Both the position numbers and the translations under genes were made by a program. Of a stretch of DNA of 64,000 bases, positions 21,946-33,653 are shown one piece after another. This DNA comes from Portunus trituberculatus (Eukaryota; Arthropoda; Malacostraca; Decapoda; Portunidae). A model generated the notes under the pieces. The model had not been told where the DNA came from, ran no database searches, and saw nothing but the letters and a program-made list of their open reading frames with translations. The stretch lies in assembly GCF_017591435.1 (NCBI RefSeq), contig NC_059259.1:828130-892129 (forward strand), in the 5' to 3' direction. Within the stretch, counting starts at the first letter, position 1. Every line of letters starts with the position of its first letter.

Positions 21946-22445
21946 NNNNNNNNNNNNNNNNNNNNNNNNNNNNNNNNNNNNNNNNNNNNNNNNNNNNNNN
22001 NNNNNNNNNNNNNNNNNNNNNNNNNNNNNNNNNNNNNNNNNNNNNNNNNNNNNNNNNNNNNNNNNNNNNNNNNNNNNNNNNNNNNNNNNNNNNNNNNNNN
22101 NNNNNNNNNNNNNNNNNNNNNNNNNNNNNNNNNNNNNNNNNNNNNNNNNNNNNNNNNNNNNNNNNNNNNNNNNNNNNNNNNNNNNNNNNNNNNNNNNNNN
22201 NNNNNNNNNNNNNNNNNNNNNNNNNNNNNNNNNNNNNNNNNNNNNNNNNNNNNNNNNNNNNNNNNNNNNNNNNNNNNNNNNNNNNNNNNNNNNNNNNNNN
22301 NNNNNNNNNNNNNNNNNNNNNNNNNNNNNNNNNNNNNNNNNNNNNNNNNNNNNNNNNNNNNNNNNNNNNNNNNNNNNNNNNNNNNNNNNNNNNNNNNNNN
22401 NNNNNNNNNNNNNNNNNNNNNNNNNNNNNNNNNNNNNNNNNNNNN
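21946..22445. other. assembly gap of exactly 500 N at the centre of the inverted duplication
   Basis: Fixed-size gap, true length unknown. LINE subfamily A sequence points outward from both sides. Confidence 0.99.
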
Positions 22446-25400
22446 CTCTCAGTCCATCCTGACCCTCGTCTTCCGATGACCGGTAGGAGTGATGATGGTT
22501 CGCATCACTCACCGTAGGCCGAAAGGCTGCGGTCCAACGACCCGGCACATCTCAACTCCCGGTGTCTTCTCGTCGGTTGATTATTTCTAGTCAGGTGAGT
22601 CACGGGCAGCCCATTCAAAAGGCTCGCCTGTCCACTGCACCTAAATAGTCATCTTCAAGCTTCTACAGTGGAACTGTAGAGGCCTTCGCGCTCGTGGGGA
22701 ACTCCGAGCTTTATTGTCGGAGTTCTCTCCAGCCTGTGTAGCTTTACAAGACACTATGCTAGGTGATAGTACTTATTCTAGTCCTCCTGGCTATCGTGCC
22801 TTTTTTATTACTCCTTTCCCTGACCAGGGCCGTGGTACCACGGTGGCACAGCTATCCTAGTCCATCAAGACATACCTGTTGTCCCCTTGCAACTCAACTC
22901 TCCCCTTCAGGTGGTTGCTGTTAAGGTTTTTATGGGACGATCCTACACTATTTGCACTTTATATCTCCCTCCTCGGGTTCCTGTCTCCAGGGGTGAGCTT
23001 GACGGCCTGGTGCGTGAACTGACTCAGCCTTTCCTCTTGCTGGGAGATTTTAATGGCCGTCACCCATTGTGGGATGAATGTGCTCGTGATCCTCGTGGGG
23101 TTTTAATGGGTTCTTTTATTGAGGATGAGGGATTGGAGATTTTAAATTCTGGGGATGTCACACATTTCCATAGTTCTACTTGGATCTTTCTATTTGTACA
23201 TCTAATTCTTTCCTTCATTTTAATTGGCGGGTCCTACCGGATTTACACGGTAGTGACCACTTACCGATTTTATTGGAATCTGTGAACTCTGAGCCACAGT
23301 CCCAGCCTCTACGCTGGGTTTTAGACAAGGCAGATTGGCCTCGATTCGTAGATCTTGTTGATTATTTTACCGAATTTTGAATTTCAGTAGCGCTTCAGAC
23401 AATCCCTAGGACGTCAGATCGCTTTACTAAGCGTCCTGTTCCTTGGTGGAACGCAGCATGCACTGAAGCGGTGAAAAAGAAACGGGCAGCTTTCTCTCGT
23501 TTCCGGCGACATCGTGAGGACCCGCAGTGTCTGGACGCTTTTCAGCGCTGCCGAGCTCGAGCCCGCCGCATTTTGAAAGAGGCACAAAGAGCCTCTTGGA
23601 AAGCTTATGTCTCTTCCATTAACGCCCGCATTCCTCTTACGGATATCTTTAACAAAGTCCGCCGAATTGCTGGGAAGTATTCTGCTCCTTCCCCACCAGT
23701 TTTATTGTCTTCTGGGCGAACGGTGGCAGACCCTAGGACTGTCGCCGACCTCTTCGCAGAGCACTTTGCCAGTGTTTCCCGGAGGCATCCTGCAGCCCCG
23801 GGCGAACGTCACCGCCAGAGAATGGAATCTCTCGGCATAAACTTTTCTTCCGCTGGAGGGGAGTCTTATAATGTCCCTTTCTCTGCTTCCGAGTTGCGGA
23901 CTGCTTTGTCCCAGTGTCACGACTCTTCTCCTGGGCCAGATGATATACCTTATGCCTTCTTGCGTCACATGTCTGACAGTGCTTTTAACTTTCTTTTAAA
24001 TCTTTATAATATGATTTGGCATACCGGTGACTTTCCATCTTCTAGGGCTGTGGCAGTGGTTCTCCCTTTTCCGAAGCCTGGGAAAGATTATATCCAGGCT
24101 ACGAACTACCGTCCTATATCTTTGACATCCTGCATTTGTAAAGTTTTAGAAAAGATGGTAAATGTAAGACTCATGTGGTACTTGGAGAGGGGGAAGTACT
24201 TGTCATCGGTACAGTACGGCTTCCGAAAGATGAGGTCTACTACTGATGCTCTTTTATCCCTAGAGTCTTCCATTTGTGAGGCCTTCGCTAATCACCACCA
24301 TCAAGTAACAGTGTTTTTTGACCTGGAGAAGGCCTACGACACGGCTTGGTGTCATGGTATTTTACAGTCTTTATTTAATTTTGGCCTTCGTGGCCACCTT
24401 CCTCTTTTTATCCAGCAGTTTTTATCCAGACGTTTTTTACGGGTTCGTGTGGGGAGTGTTCTCTCTGAGGCTACTGCTCTAAATGATAGCGTTCCACAGG
24501 GAAGTTTTTTTAGTGTTACATTATTTGCAGTCGCCATAAATGGTGTTATTGATACTCTCCCAGATGGCATTCACAGCTCCTTATATGTTGATGATTTATG
24601 TATTTCATTTACTGTTGCTAGGATGTCACTGATTGAGCGCAAGCTCCAACTGGCGATCAATAGGCTGTCCAGTTGGGCCAACATGAACAGTTTTCGATTC
24701 TCCACCTCGAAGACCGTAACCATGCATTTTTGCCGCAACCATGGTGTCCATCCAGACCCGGATTTATACCTCGCCAATAGGCGCCTCTTATGCATGGAGG
24801 CAATCAATATCTTGGGCTTTTATTTGACAACCGTCTCACCTGGGTTCCCTATTTCCGTTCTCTTAAGGTGTCTTGTCGACAGGCATTATCCCTTCTTCGG
24901 GTTTTAAGTCACACCTCTTGGGGTGCGGAGAGGGACACTTTGCTGCTGCTTTAACGTACACTAATCCTTTCAAAGCTGGAATACTGTTGTGAGATCTACT
25001 CCTCTAAAACGGATGCACGACTACGCAAGCTTGACTCCGTGCATCATGCAGGGGTCCGCTCGGTTACGGATGCATTTCGGACATATCCAATACCTAGCTT
25101 ACTAGTGGATGCTGGTTTCTGGCCGCTCGACCTCCGGCGCCAGTCTTCGATGCTCCGGTGTTGGTATCGCTCCCACCGTCTTCCTGATTTTGTCCCCTGT
25201 CTGTCATTATTGCGGGACTCGTGCTCGCAGGCGTATGTCACTCGACCGAGTCTCCCTAAACCTTTTGGCCTTAGAGTTGCAAATCTCATGGCGGAATTAT
25301 CTATCGACCCCACTCCTGTGTACTCTTTCTGGCTCCCACGAGTTGGTTATTGGCAGCTTTCTGTTATATCATTATGCCCGCCTGTAATGGATGGCAAGAA

Positions 25401-25884
25401 GGATTTTCTGCCAGCTCTGTCCCACACTCAGTTTTTAGAACACTTTCTTATCCATTCTAATGACACTCTTATTTTTACTGATGATTCCAAATCCGACGCA
25501 AACGTCGGGTTTAGTGTAGTTTTCTCGTCTTTTTATCGGTGTGGCAGCCTTCCTTCAGTGGCGTCCGTTTTCACAGCAGAGCTATAGTCCTAACTTTACA
25601 GATAATTTTTACTCTCCCTGTTTCGTCTTTTACAATTTTTAGTGACTGTCGCAGTGCTCTTACTGCTCTCTCTTGCACTGTCTCCCTTAATCCTTTGGTT
25701 TTATCAGCCCTGGAGTGGCTATACCTACTTACCAGAAGAGGATATCGTGTTGGGTTCTGTTGGGTCCCTGGTCACGTTGGTGTTCCAGGGAATGAACACG
25801 CAGATCGCCTCGCTAAAGAGGCAGCAAGTCGCGCTCCATCTCTTGCCCCTATTCCGTTCCGAGATGTATTTCCTGTAATTGTAA
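22446..25884 (+). mobile_element. LINE (subfamily A), right arm, nearly complete ORF2
   Basis: From the end of ORF1 (22446-22640), then endonuclease (22650-23290; PFLLLGDFNGRHPLWDE), linker, RT (23471-24907), connection (25039-25300) and RNase H (25430-25880; GHVGVPGNEHADRLAKEA). It is cut by BEL sequence after FRDVFPVI at 25884, the same joint as in the left arm. Endonuclease and RNase H are frameshifted. Confidence 0.9.
23471..24907 (+). CDS. LINE ORF2 linker and reverse transcriptase, 478-residue open frame
   Basis: The frame reads SSPGPDDIPYAFLRHM, PFPKPGKD, NYRPISLTSCICK, QYGFRKMRSTTDALL, VTVFFDLEKAYDTAW, a GVPQGS-like motif altered to SVPQGS, and YVDD at 24583-24594. These are the conserved RT blocks of I-type LINEs, which prime cDNA synthesis at nicked target DNA. 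The endonuclease upstream and RNase H downstream lie in other frames, so this is a surviving internal segment, not a complete protein. The true start is upstream of 23471. Confidence 0.85.
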   Translation: MKKKRAAFSRFRRHREDPQCLDAFQRCRARARRILKEAQRASWKAYVSSINARIPLTDIFNKVRRIAGKYSAPSPPVLLSSGRTVADPRTVADLFAEHFASVSRRHPAAPGERHRQRMESLGINFSSAGGESYNVPFSASELRTALSQCHDSSPGPDDIPYAFLRHMSDSAFNFLLNLYNMIWHTGDFPSSRAVAVVLPFPKPGKDYIQATNYRPISLTSCICKVLEKMVNVRLMWYLERGKYLSSVQYGFRKMRSTTDALLSLESSICEAFANHHHQVTVFFDLEKAYDTAWCHGILQSLFNFGLRGHLPLFIQQFLSRRFLRVRVGSVLSEATALNDSVPQGSFFSVTLFAVAINGVIDTLPDGIHSSLYVDDLCISFTVARMSLIERKLQLAINRLSSWANMNSFRFSTSKTVTMHFCRNHGVHPDPDLYLANRRLLCMEAINILGFYLTTVSPGFPISVLLRCLVDRHYPFFGF

Positions 25885-27087
25885 TTGTTGTGGGATGTGA
25901 ACGCCGATACCCTTAATATTGTTGTAAATATGACATCGAAACCTTCCACTAAAAGAGGAATACTGTCTACGATAGGCTCAATGTATGACCCTTTAGGAAT
26001 GGTTTCATCTTCAATTTTAAAAGGTCGTATGTTAATGCAAGAGCTTTGTCGTCAAAAATTAGGAGGGGATGAGGAAATTCCAGAGTTGCAGCATAGTGAA
26101 TGGAATGGTAAGCAAATACAGGAATCAATGTTAAGGAAAGGTATAGACTGGAGTTTCAACCCTCCCATGCATCTCATTTTGGGGGTGTATGGGAGCGGAT
26201 GATAAGGTCAGTAACAAAGATTTTTAAATGGTATCTTAACAGAACAATCTTTGAGTGACGATGGTTTGGTGACTCTAATGTGTGAGGTAGTGGCTATTAT
26301 TAACAGTCGCCCACTGACAACCATGTCAGGGGATAAAGATGATTTGTTGCCTCTAACACATAATCATTGGAGTCACCAAACCATCGTCACTCAAAGTTTG
26401 TTCTGTTAAGAACAACTTCATAAGATTACCACCAATTTACGCAATAGACAAGACACCAGTAGAAAAGGAGGACATAACAAGAACAGGTGATATCAAGAAA
26501 TGGCCCCACCTCCAGCACATAAACATACCCGAGTATGATTCGGAAATAGGACTAATGATTGGTAATAATGTTCCCCAGGCGATTGAGCCATGGGAGATTG
26601 TTAACAGTGACAAAGATGGAGAACCATTTGCTGTTAAAACTAAACTAGGCTGGGTGGTTACTGGATCGTCCCAAGAATTCCTATCGAACAATATCCGGAT
26701 AAATAGAGTAAAAATCAACGACACAAGCGTAGATCAAATGCTGGAGAATTTGTATAACATGGAATTTAAGGATCTAACTGCAACCACAAGAGGACTCTCA
26801 TAGGAAGATAAACAGTGGACAAGGAAAACAGAAAACTCTTGCACGCAGAAGATGGGCATTATCAGATTGGCCTGCCTTTTAGAGAGGAAAGCCCAAACAT
26901 CCGAAACAACAAATGCAAAAAGACTGGAGAGCTTAAAGGTAAAATTATCAAGAGATCTTGAATATCGTACCAAGTACTCAGAATTCATGAACCAACTTTT
27001 AGTAAAAGGTTATGCTGAACCTGTGCCATATGACGCTGGTGAAGAGTCTCCTGGAAAATGGTACATGCCTCATCATGGGGTACTGCA
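25885..27087 (+). mobile_element. BEL/Pao pol fragment, rearranged (right arm)
   Basis: The order matches the left arm: KRGILSTIGSMYDPLG (about 25940-26010), integrase tail (26120-26330, with a one-base loss near 26165), a 46-bp inverted repeat (26235-26280 and 26365-26410, two mismatches), then protease/early RT (26430-27087; frame 26555-26803 stops early at TTRGLS). It ends at VLHP directly against the 5' base of tRNA-Asp. Confidence 0.87.
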
Positions 27088-27159
27088 TCCTCGGTAGTAT
27101 AGTGGTTAGTATCCCCGCCTGTCACGCGGGAGACCGGGGTTCGATTCCCCGCTGGGGAG
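27088..27159 (+). tRNA. tRNA-Asp (anticodon GUC)
   Basis: 72 nt. The acceptor stem TCCTCGG pairs with CTGGGGA, with two G-T pairs. D arm AGTATAGTGGTTAGTAT (A box), anticodon GTC at 27121-27123 in a CCGCC/GGCGG-type stem, T arm CGGGGTTCGATTCCCCG (B box GGTTCGATTCC), discriminator G, no intron. All arms are intact, so it may be functional. It sits exactly between a BEL pol breakpoint and a transposase fragment and is duplicated, truncated, in the other arm. Confidence 0.93.
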
Positions 27160-27171
27160 CCACTAGGGCCT

Positions 27172-27564
27172 CTACAGTTTGTGAAGACTTGATCTTGGTA
27201 CCTTAAAAATCTCCTCCTCCATTAGCTTCGCTAGCAGTTTATCCAAATTAGGAATTTCACCTCTCTCATAAAATGATGCGAGAACTCTGCGAAGACATGC
27301 CATATCAAACTCGTCCATGCTGTAAAGCACTGGTGACATCCTGGGTTTCTTCGACGGGGGCGAGGATACATTGCCTTCTTTTGCTTCCCTTTTACATTTT
27401 TGTATAGTGGTCACAGATATTGCTGTCGCTTCCGATGTCAACTTCTCAAGAGCTGTCTCATTTAATGTAGGGTGAATCCTACAATGGTGCTCATTAAGCA
27501 CCACAAGCTTTCCCCGTCTGTGGAGTGGCTGCCGACAATTCTCACGCTCCTGGTCTTCGGCCAT
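27172..27564 (-). pseudogene. Tc1/mariner-like transposase, N-terminal helix-turn-helix fragment
   Basis: The likely start is MAEDQERENCRQP at 27564. It contains ALEKLTSEATAISVTTIQK (helix-turn-helix-like) and FDMACLRRVLASFYERGEIP followed by LDKLLAKLMEEE and SSLHKL. This layout is typical of the DNA-binding N-terminus of many arthropod DDE transposases. The frame stops beside the tRNA, with no DDE domain. The superfamily call is from motif resemblance. Confidence 0.5.
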
Positions 27565-27697
27565 TATTACAGTCTTGCAACATAAAAGGAATAAATGGTT
27601 AAATGAAGAGGAAAACTGAGTAAAACACAACACAACTCAATGTGCAACAAAACTAAAAAGAAAAAAAAAAAGTGAAACACCATGTATGTACTCGCAT

Positions 27698-28450
27698 GTT
27701 CCCCTCGGTCCACCACACCCACGTATGTGTGTTGCCCCTCGACCCTCCACGCCCACGCATGTATGTTGCCCCTCGACCCTCCACGCCCCCGCATGTATGT
27801 TGCCCCTCGACCCTCCACGCCCACGCATGTATGTTGCCCCTCGACCATCCACGCCCACGCATGTATGTTGCCCCTCGACCATCCACGCCCACGCATGTAT
27901 GTTGCCCCTCGACCATCCACGCCCACGCATGTATGTTGCCCCTCGACCATCCACGCCCACGCATGTATGTTGCCCCTCGACCATCCACGCCTACGCATGT
28001 ATGTTGCCCCTCGACCCTCCACGCCCACGCATGTATGTTGCCCCTCGACCATCCACGCCCACGCATGTATGTTGCCCCTCGACCATCCACGCCCAGGCAT
28101 GTATGTTGCCCCTCGACACTCCACGCCCACGCATGTATGTTGCCCCTCGACCCTCTACGTCCACGCATGTATGTTGCCCCTCGACCCTCCACGCCCACGC
28201 ATGTATGTTGCCCCTCGACCCTCCACGCCCACGCATGTATGTTGCCCCTCGACCCTCCACGCTCACGCATGTATGTTGCCCCTCGACCCTCCACGTCCAC
28301 GCATGTATGTTGCCCCTCGATCATCCACGCCCACGCATGTGTGCTGCCCCTGGATCCTCCACGCCCACGCATGTGTGTTGCCCTCGATCCTCCACGCCCA
28401 CGCATGTGTGCTGCCCCTCGATCCTTTACGCCCACGCATGTGTGTTGCAC
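27698..28450 (-). repeat. 34-bp minisatellite, right arm, about 21 units
   Basis: This is the same 34-bp unit as at 15975-18195 in reverse complement, but only about one third as long. Outer units carry the same marker variants (TGTGCTGCCCCTGGATCC type) as the outer end of the left array. All six frames are again open. Confidence 0.95.
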
Positions 28451-29029
28451 GCACACAATGTGAGACATGACAATACATAACAACGCAACACAACAACCCA
28501 TCAACACAATGCGTGAATGTACCAAGCTATTCTCGTATTACATATAAAATTAATCAATATTTTAATAACATATATGATAAGTACGTACCTTGTAGTCTGT
28601 TGATGATATGAGAGTATGGATATCCAGCACTGCTCTCGAGTAGAGCAAAGGGATAACTGCAGTCTGTCTTGTCATCTCGGTGGAGCAAGCCATAAGATGA
28701 CCTGACCTTAGTTGCCAATTTAATAATTCTAGATGAAAAGCGAATCAAGTAAAAAATAAATTGCATTAAAAACACCAACAATATTTCATATTGACTTTGT
28801 TATTATAATTTTCGAACTTTAAAAAATAAATTATATTAAAAACATTAACGCTATTTTATATTAACTTTGGAGCAAACGGTCACTTGCCCTACCCATTCAT
28901 TCTTCCTGCCTTCTCTACCCGATTCACTTGCCTTCAGGGACTTGCGGTTGACTAAATTCCCCAAAGGTCGTTAAATCAGGTACGTTCGGCTTTTGACTGT
29001 GTCTTTGCCGTAAAACTGATGATATTTTT
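28451..29029. other. inverted-duplication spacer
   Basis: Reverse complement of 15341-15974. Nothing recognised. Confidence 0.6.
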
Positions 29030-29292
29030 CCTTCAGCATCCGTTGGACAGACTATAGTGGATGCTGGTTTCTGGGCGCTCGACCTCCGGCGCCAGTCTTC
29101 GATGCTCCAGTGTTGGTTTCGCACCCACCGTCATCCTGATTCTGTCCCCTGTGTGTCAATATTGCAGGACTCGCGCTCGCAGGCGTATGTCACTCGAGCT
29201 AGTCTCCTAAACCTTTTGGCCTTCGAGTCGCAAATCTCATGACGGACTTATCTAACGCTCCCACTCATGTCTACTCTTTCCGGCTCTCACGA
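29030..29292 (+). mobile_element. LINE (subfamily A) scrap, right arm
   Basis: Counterpart of 15083-15340. It encodes part of the post-RT region (MDAGFWALDLRRQSSMLQCW). Confidence 0.75.
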
Positions 29293-29719
29293 GTTTTTTT
29301 TTTTTTTTTTTTTTACATAGGGAAGAGGGCCAGCCAAAGGCAAAAAAAAGAAAGTTAGAAAAAGGCCCACTTGAGCGCTGGCTCTCCAAAGACTTCAAAA
29401 AGTGCCAAAACCGTCAGCCAGAATTAGGGGAGCAAATGCCTCGATACCTCCCTCTTAAAAGAAGACAAGTTGTAGGAATTCGGAAATACAGATGCAGGGA
29501 GGGAGTTCCAGAGTTTACCAGTGAAAGGGATGAATGATTGAGCGTACTGGTTAACTCTTGCATTAGAGAGTTGGACAGAATAGGGATGAGAGGAAGAAGA
29601 AAGCTTTGTGCAGTGTGGCCGCAGGAGGAGGGGAGGCATGCAGGTAGCAAGATCAGTAGAACAGTTTAATGAAAATAGCGATAAAATATAGAAAGGGATG
29701 CAACATTTCGGCGGTAAGA
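29293..29719 (-). mobile_element. poly-A LINE fragment (copy 2)
   Basis: It starts with a 22-nt poly-T (the tail) and reads on the minus strand SFIPFTGKLWNSLPASVFPN and MPPLLLRPHC. It is cut at 29719 by the Gypsy-like element, whereas the left-arm copy and copy 3 continue further. Confidence 0.8.
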
Positions 29720-32153
29720 AAGAGACTGGGTTTCTCGTTCATACTGGAAATGAACAGCATCCTGGCTCTTGGGGGCATGACTGTGAACGGAGAGCGGGAA
29801 GTCATTTTTGGGGTGGAGAGTGCGTCTGCGTGTGCGGCGGCAAGTGTAGTGCCTGTCATTGATGAGCGAGATTTCAGTGTAACTCACGACCCAGCTTCAA
29901 ATGTATGGGTAGCCTCATGGAAGTGGACGGAGGGCGCTGAGCCGGAAGTCTTGCAGAACAGAGTGAACGAGGATTCTGTGTCCCGCGAGATCAGGAACCA
30001 GTACGAGGAAGAATTAAGGATGTGGATTAAAGATGGCTGGTTAATTCCGTATGATCAACGCCAACACGGTCCGGCCAAGGGTCTCATTCCCTTGATTTCT
30101 GTAGTCCAGCAGAACAAGGCGAAGGTCCGACTTGTAATGGATTTTAGGGAATTGAACACACACATCAGCGCATTCACATGCAGACGTGTGCGCAGCCAAG
30201 ATGCGAGAGTGGCGGAGACAAGGGACGAACGTGGTGGCCATCGTAGACCTCAAGAAAGCTTATCTGCAGATACATATACACAAGTCACTCTGGCTATACC
30301 AGACAGTTGTATTTGATGGTAAGAAATACTGCCTGACTCGCTTTGGGTTTGGTTTGAATGTTGCTCCTTTAGTGATGAAGGCCGTACTTACTCACGTCTT
30401 GTCTCAAGATCAGGATGTAAAACAAGGCACCTCCGCCTACGTCGACGATATATTCGTGAACGAAGACATCGTACCAGCAAGCCGTGTGGTGGAGCATCTC
30501 GACGACTACGGGCTAAAATGCAAGGCCCCTGAAAACGTCAACAATGGTGCTCGAGTGCTGGGCTTAAGAGTCTGGGGGGAGCGTGGTAAACTGCTTTGGA
30601 AGCGTGACAATGATTTGGAGGAAGTACCCACGATGCTGATAAGAAGAGTGGTGTTCTCGTACTGTGGCAAGATGTTCGGTCATTATCCAGTTTGCGGCTG
30701 GCTGAGGGTGGCAGTGGCCTTCATAAAGAGGAGGGCGAACTACGTCACCCAGGGCTGGGACGAGGTCATAGAGGACGACGTGTTACGAGTGTGCCTCCAG
30801 GAGACTGTGAGTGAGGTGAGAAGAAACGATCCTGTGCGAGGGAGGTGGGATGTGAAGGGGAATGCATCTAGGGTCTGGGTCGCTACGGAAGGACGACTCG
30901 AGCCACATCAACATGGCAGAGCTTGACTCTGTCATAAAAGGACTCAATCTCGCCCTTGCCTGGCAGATTAAGAGCATCTAAGTTCTGACAGATTCATCCA
31001 CGGTCCACCGCTGGCTCTCAGACGGTCTCACGGGGAAAGCCAGGCTGAGAACGAAGGCGGCCAGCGAAATGCTGATACGGAAGAGAATTGGAGTAGTAAT
31101 GTCCCTCATTGAAGAGTACGAGGTAAGCCTTACAGTTACTCTTGTATCATCAGATAGCAACAAAGCTGACGCCTTAACGAGAGTGCCACGACGGTGGTTA
31201 AACCGCTGCCAAGCAGGACCCGCCATGTCGCTGCCCCTGTGTACCATGGCAGGCGAAATGACCACTGAGGAGCTGGCAAAGAAGGTGCATCACATGTGTG
31301 GACATCCCGGCGTGCGAAGGAAGTCACGAGGCGACTGGTGCAAGACGTAGTTAACAGCTGTCAGATATGCCAGTCCATAGATCCGGCGCCCGCTAAGTGG
31401 AAGGAAGGACATCTGGAAGTGAAAGGTGTCTGGCAGCGCTTGGGGATGGACATCACTCATTACGAGGGATGCCTCTTCCTCACCCTTGTGGACTGTGGAC
31501 CGTCACGCTTTTTAGTGTGGGGTCCACTGAGGCTCCAGACTACCGCATGCGTCACAGAACAGCTGGAGACTATATTCTGCGAGCGTGGGACACCTGAAGA
31601 GCTCCTGATGGACAACGATACTGCCTTTCGAAGTCGTGGCTTTGCTGAATTTGCCGAAAGATGGGACGTACGTTTACGCTTCCGAGGAGCACACGTGCCA
31701 TCTGGGAATGGAATCGTGGAAAGGTGCCACCGCACCATCAAGGTAATAGCTGTAAGAAAGAGATGCACCATAACGAAAGCAACTTACCTGTATAACCTCA
31801 TGCCGTGAGACGACTGTTCACCATCTACTGCCCCAGCCAACTATCTTTACAGGTATACAGTCAGGGTTCGAGGAGAGGGGTGCAGCAAGAACGTAGAGGC
31901 CAAAGCGGACAATCCTTACTGTGCCGGAGACAAGGTCTGGGTGAGGTCGCCTGGCGTCAGATGTGACGGACGTTACCAGGAGAGCATGGTGACAGGAGTT
32001 ACGTCAGAGCAAGTTGTCGAGGTGAATGGTACCCCCCGTCACATCAAGCATCTCCGACCTCGACTCTCTGTTGCACATGGAGACAGAAGAATCGAAAAAG
32101 AATACGGAAGCAGAGGGTGTGCGCTTTGTGTGATTCAGATATCAGGGGAGGAA
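29720..32153 (+). mobile_element. divergent Gypsy-like element, 5'-truncated and decayed, internal part
   Basis: It begins inside the protease/RT linker, so the 5' LTR and gag are missing. RT is at about 29990-30640 (VVQQNKAKVRLVMDFRELN; DLKKAYLQIHIHKS; YVDD near 30440). RNase H has lost its catalytic start near 30885 (SHINMAELDS follows) and contains a stop. Integrase spans 31270-31810 (CQICQSIDPAPAKWKEG, DITHYEG, LLMDNDTAFRSRGF, GNGIVERCHRTIKV). Gene order and motifs match the young element at 36968-41169, so both are the same family. Confidence 0.82.
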
Positions 32154-32502
32154 TGTGACTGAATGTAACAATTGTCTAATTGTCTCTTAATTACCAGTTG
32201 CATGTGTGTGCGTGTGCGTGTGTAATTACCAGTTTGTGTGTGTGCGTAGATACCAATTGTGTGTGTGTATGCAAGTGATTCGGGATATTTCGAACTGTTT
32301 GTATGTAACAAGGGCGTCGACTATACGAGGGTACTTCGTTCTCTCTTTTGACGTCAGCATGAAGGTGACGTTGGCCGGCCGAGGGAGTGAGGGGCAGTCT
32401 CTTGCGACCCTGCATCCTGTGCAGCCACTCTTCGACTCGTCCTCACCCACCACGTCCGCTAGCCCGCACGTCTCGCCTGCCCGTCCTGACGAACCCCTGC
32501 TA
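32154..32502 (+). repeat. 3' LTR of the decayed Gypsy-like element, first part
   Basis: It begins TGTGACTG right after a polypurine tract (AGGGGAGGAA, 32144-32153). GT-rich tracts lie at 32200-32275. It is interrupted after CTA (32500-32502) by a foldback element and resumes at 34774. Confidence 0.7.
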
Positions 32503-32974
32503 TAGTCCAGTAAATCTAGGGTTCAACCTAAAACAAATTGCAATAGATTGTTTCTCACTTCTGAGTGACTTGACTAGTCCTCAGGTACATCATACTAAAA
32601 ATCCCCATGAATCCATGTGGTGGAAGGGGGTCAACGGCGGCCATTTTGGAATTTTCTTAAAAGTCATATATCTGGTAAAATAATAGTTTTATCAGGAAAC
32701 ACAACTCAATAAAAATTGTTCAGAATTGATTGTTTTATAGCAATGGCAGGTTATTTTACAAAGATAAATAAATATATAGGAAAAAATAATAAAATATTAT
32801 ATTTTGATTGCTGATTTTATTTTCAAAGACATATTCCTCAGAACTACTGGCATCCATGACAAAATGCATCGAAGTAAAAATTGTAGAACAAACTTTCCTC
32901 TTTTGAAATATATATACAAGTTTATGCATATTTTAAAAATTGACAAAGTTATGAGGGAAAATATACAAAAAGCC
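32503..32974 (+). repeat. left terminal inverted repeat of the foldback element
   Basis: Reverse complement of 34289-34770 with a few mismatches and a short indel near the tip (GGTT against a longer ATAAAATTG-containing stretch). Confidence 0.9.
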
Positions 32975-33610
32975 ATCCTTAAAAAAATAATAATAAATAC
33001 CTCCAGTCAAACCTTAAAATGTATTACATTATAATGTTTCTCAACACTTAGTAATAATTAGTGTCATGCTATGAAAAGGTTTTTTTCCCTTCATTTCAGA
33101 AACCAAATTGCACAAAAAAGTTTTTTTTTCATCTTACAAATAATGAAACTTAATTTCTGATGTAGTAATTTATTATTAATGTTGTCTGTTCTCCTAAACC
33201 CATATGAAAAATAATAAACTATTGAAATTGAATAAATGTGCTAATTTTCAAAGACTTTTCTGCAGAACAAGGGCATGTATGACAAAACGCATCAAAATAT
33301 AAGTTGCAGAACAAGCTTTCCTCTTTTGAAATATTCAAGTTTATCCATATTTTGAACATTAACAAAGATATGAGATACAATAGACAGAAAGCCACCAATA
33401 AATAATAAAAAAACATATATAGTACCTCCAGTTAAACCTTAAAACATATTACAAGAGGTTTCTAAATACTTAGTAATAGATAGTGTCCAGCTATAGAATG
33501 TTTTTTTTTTTCCTTTCAATAACCAAATCGTAAAAAGAAACATAACATGTTTTTTTTTTACAAGTATTATAATTTAATTCCTAATACAGTAATTTCTTAT
33601 TGATCCACCC
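32818..33610. repeat. diverged tandem duplication inside the foldback element
   Basis: About 32818-33185 and 33245-33610 align in direct orientation: TTTTCAAAGAC, CTTTCCTCTTTTGAAATAT, ACCTCCAGT-AAACCTTAAAA and AGTAATTT-TTATT recur in order. Divergence is much higher than between the terminal repeats. Confidence 0.75.
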
Positions 33611-33653
33611 ATTTGATATTCATGAAACTTTCCTGCAGGGTATACTTACACAA

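Noticed and set aside
21670..22548. Frames across the second N gap
   Set aside because: They run through undetermined bases.
27653..28525. 260- to 290-codon frames over the right minisatellite
   Set aside because: Same stop-free tandem unit, no independent coding evidence.
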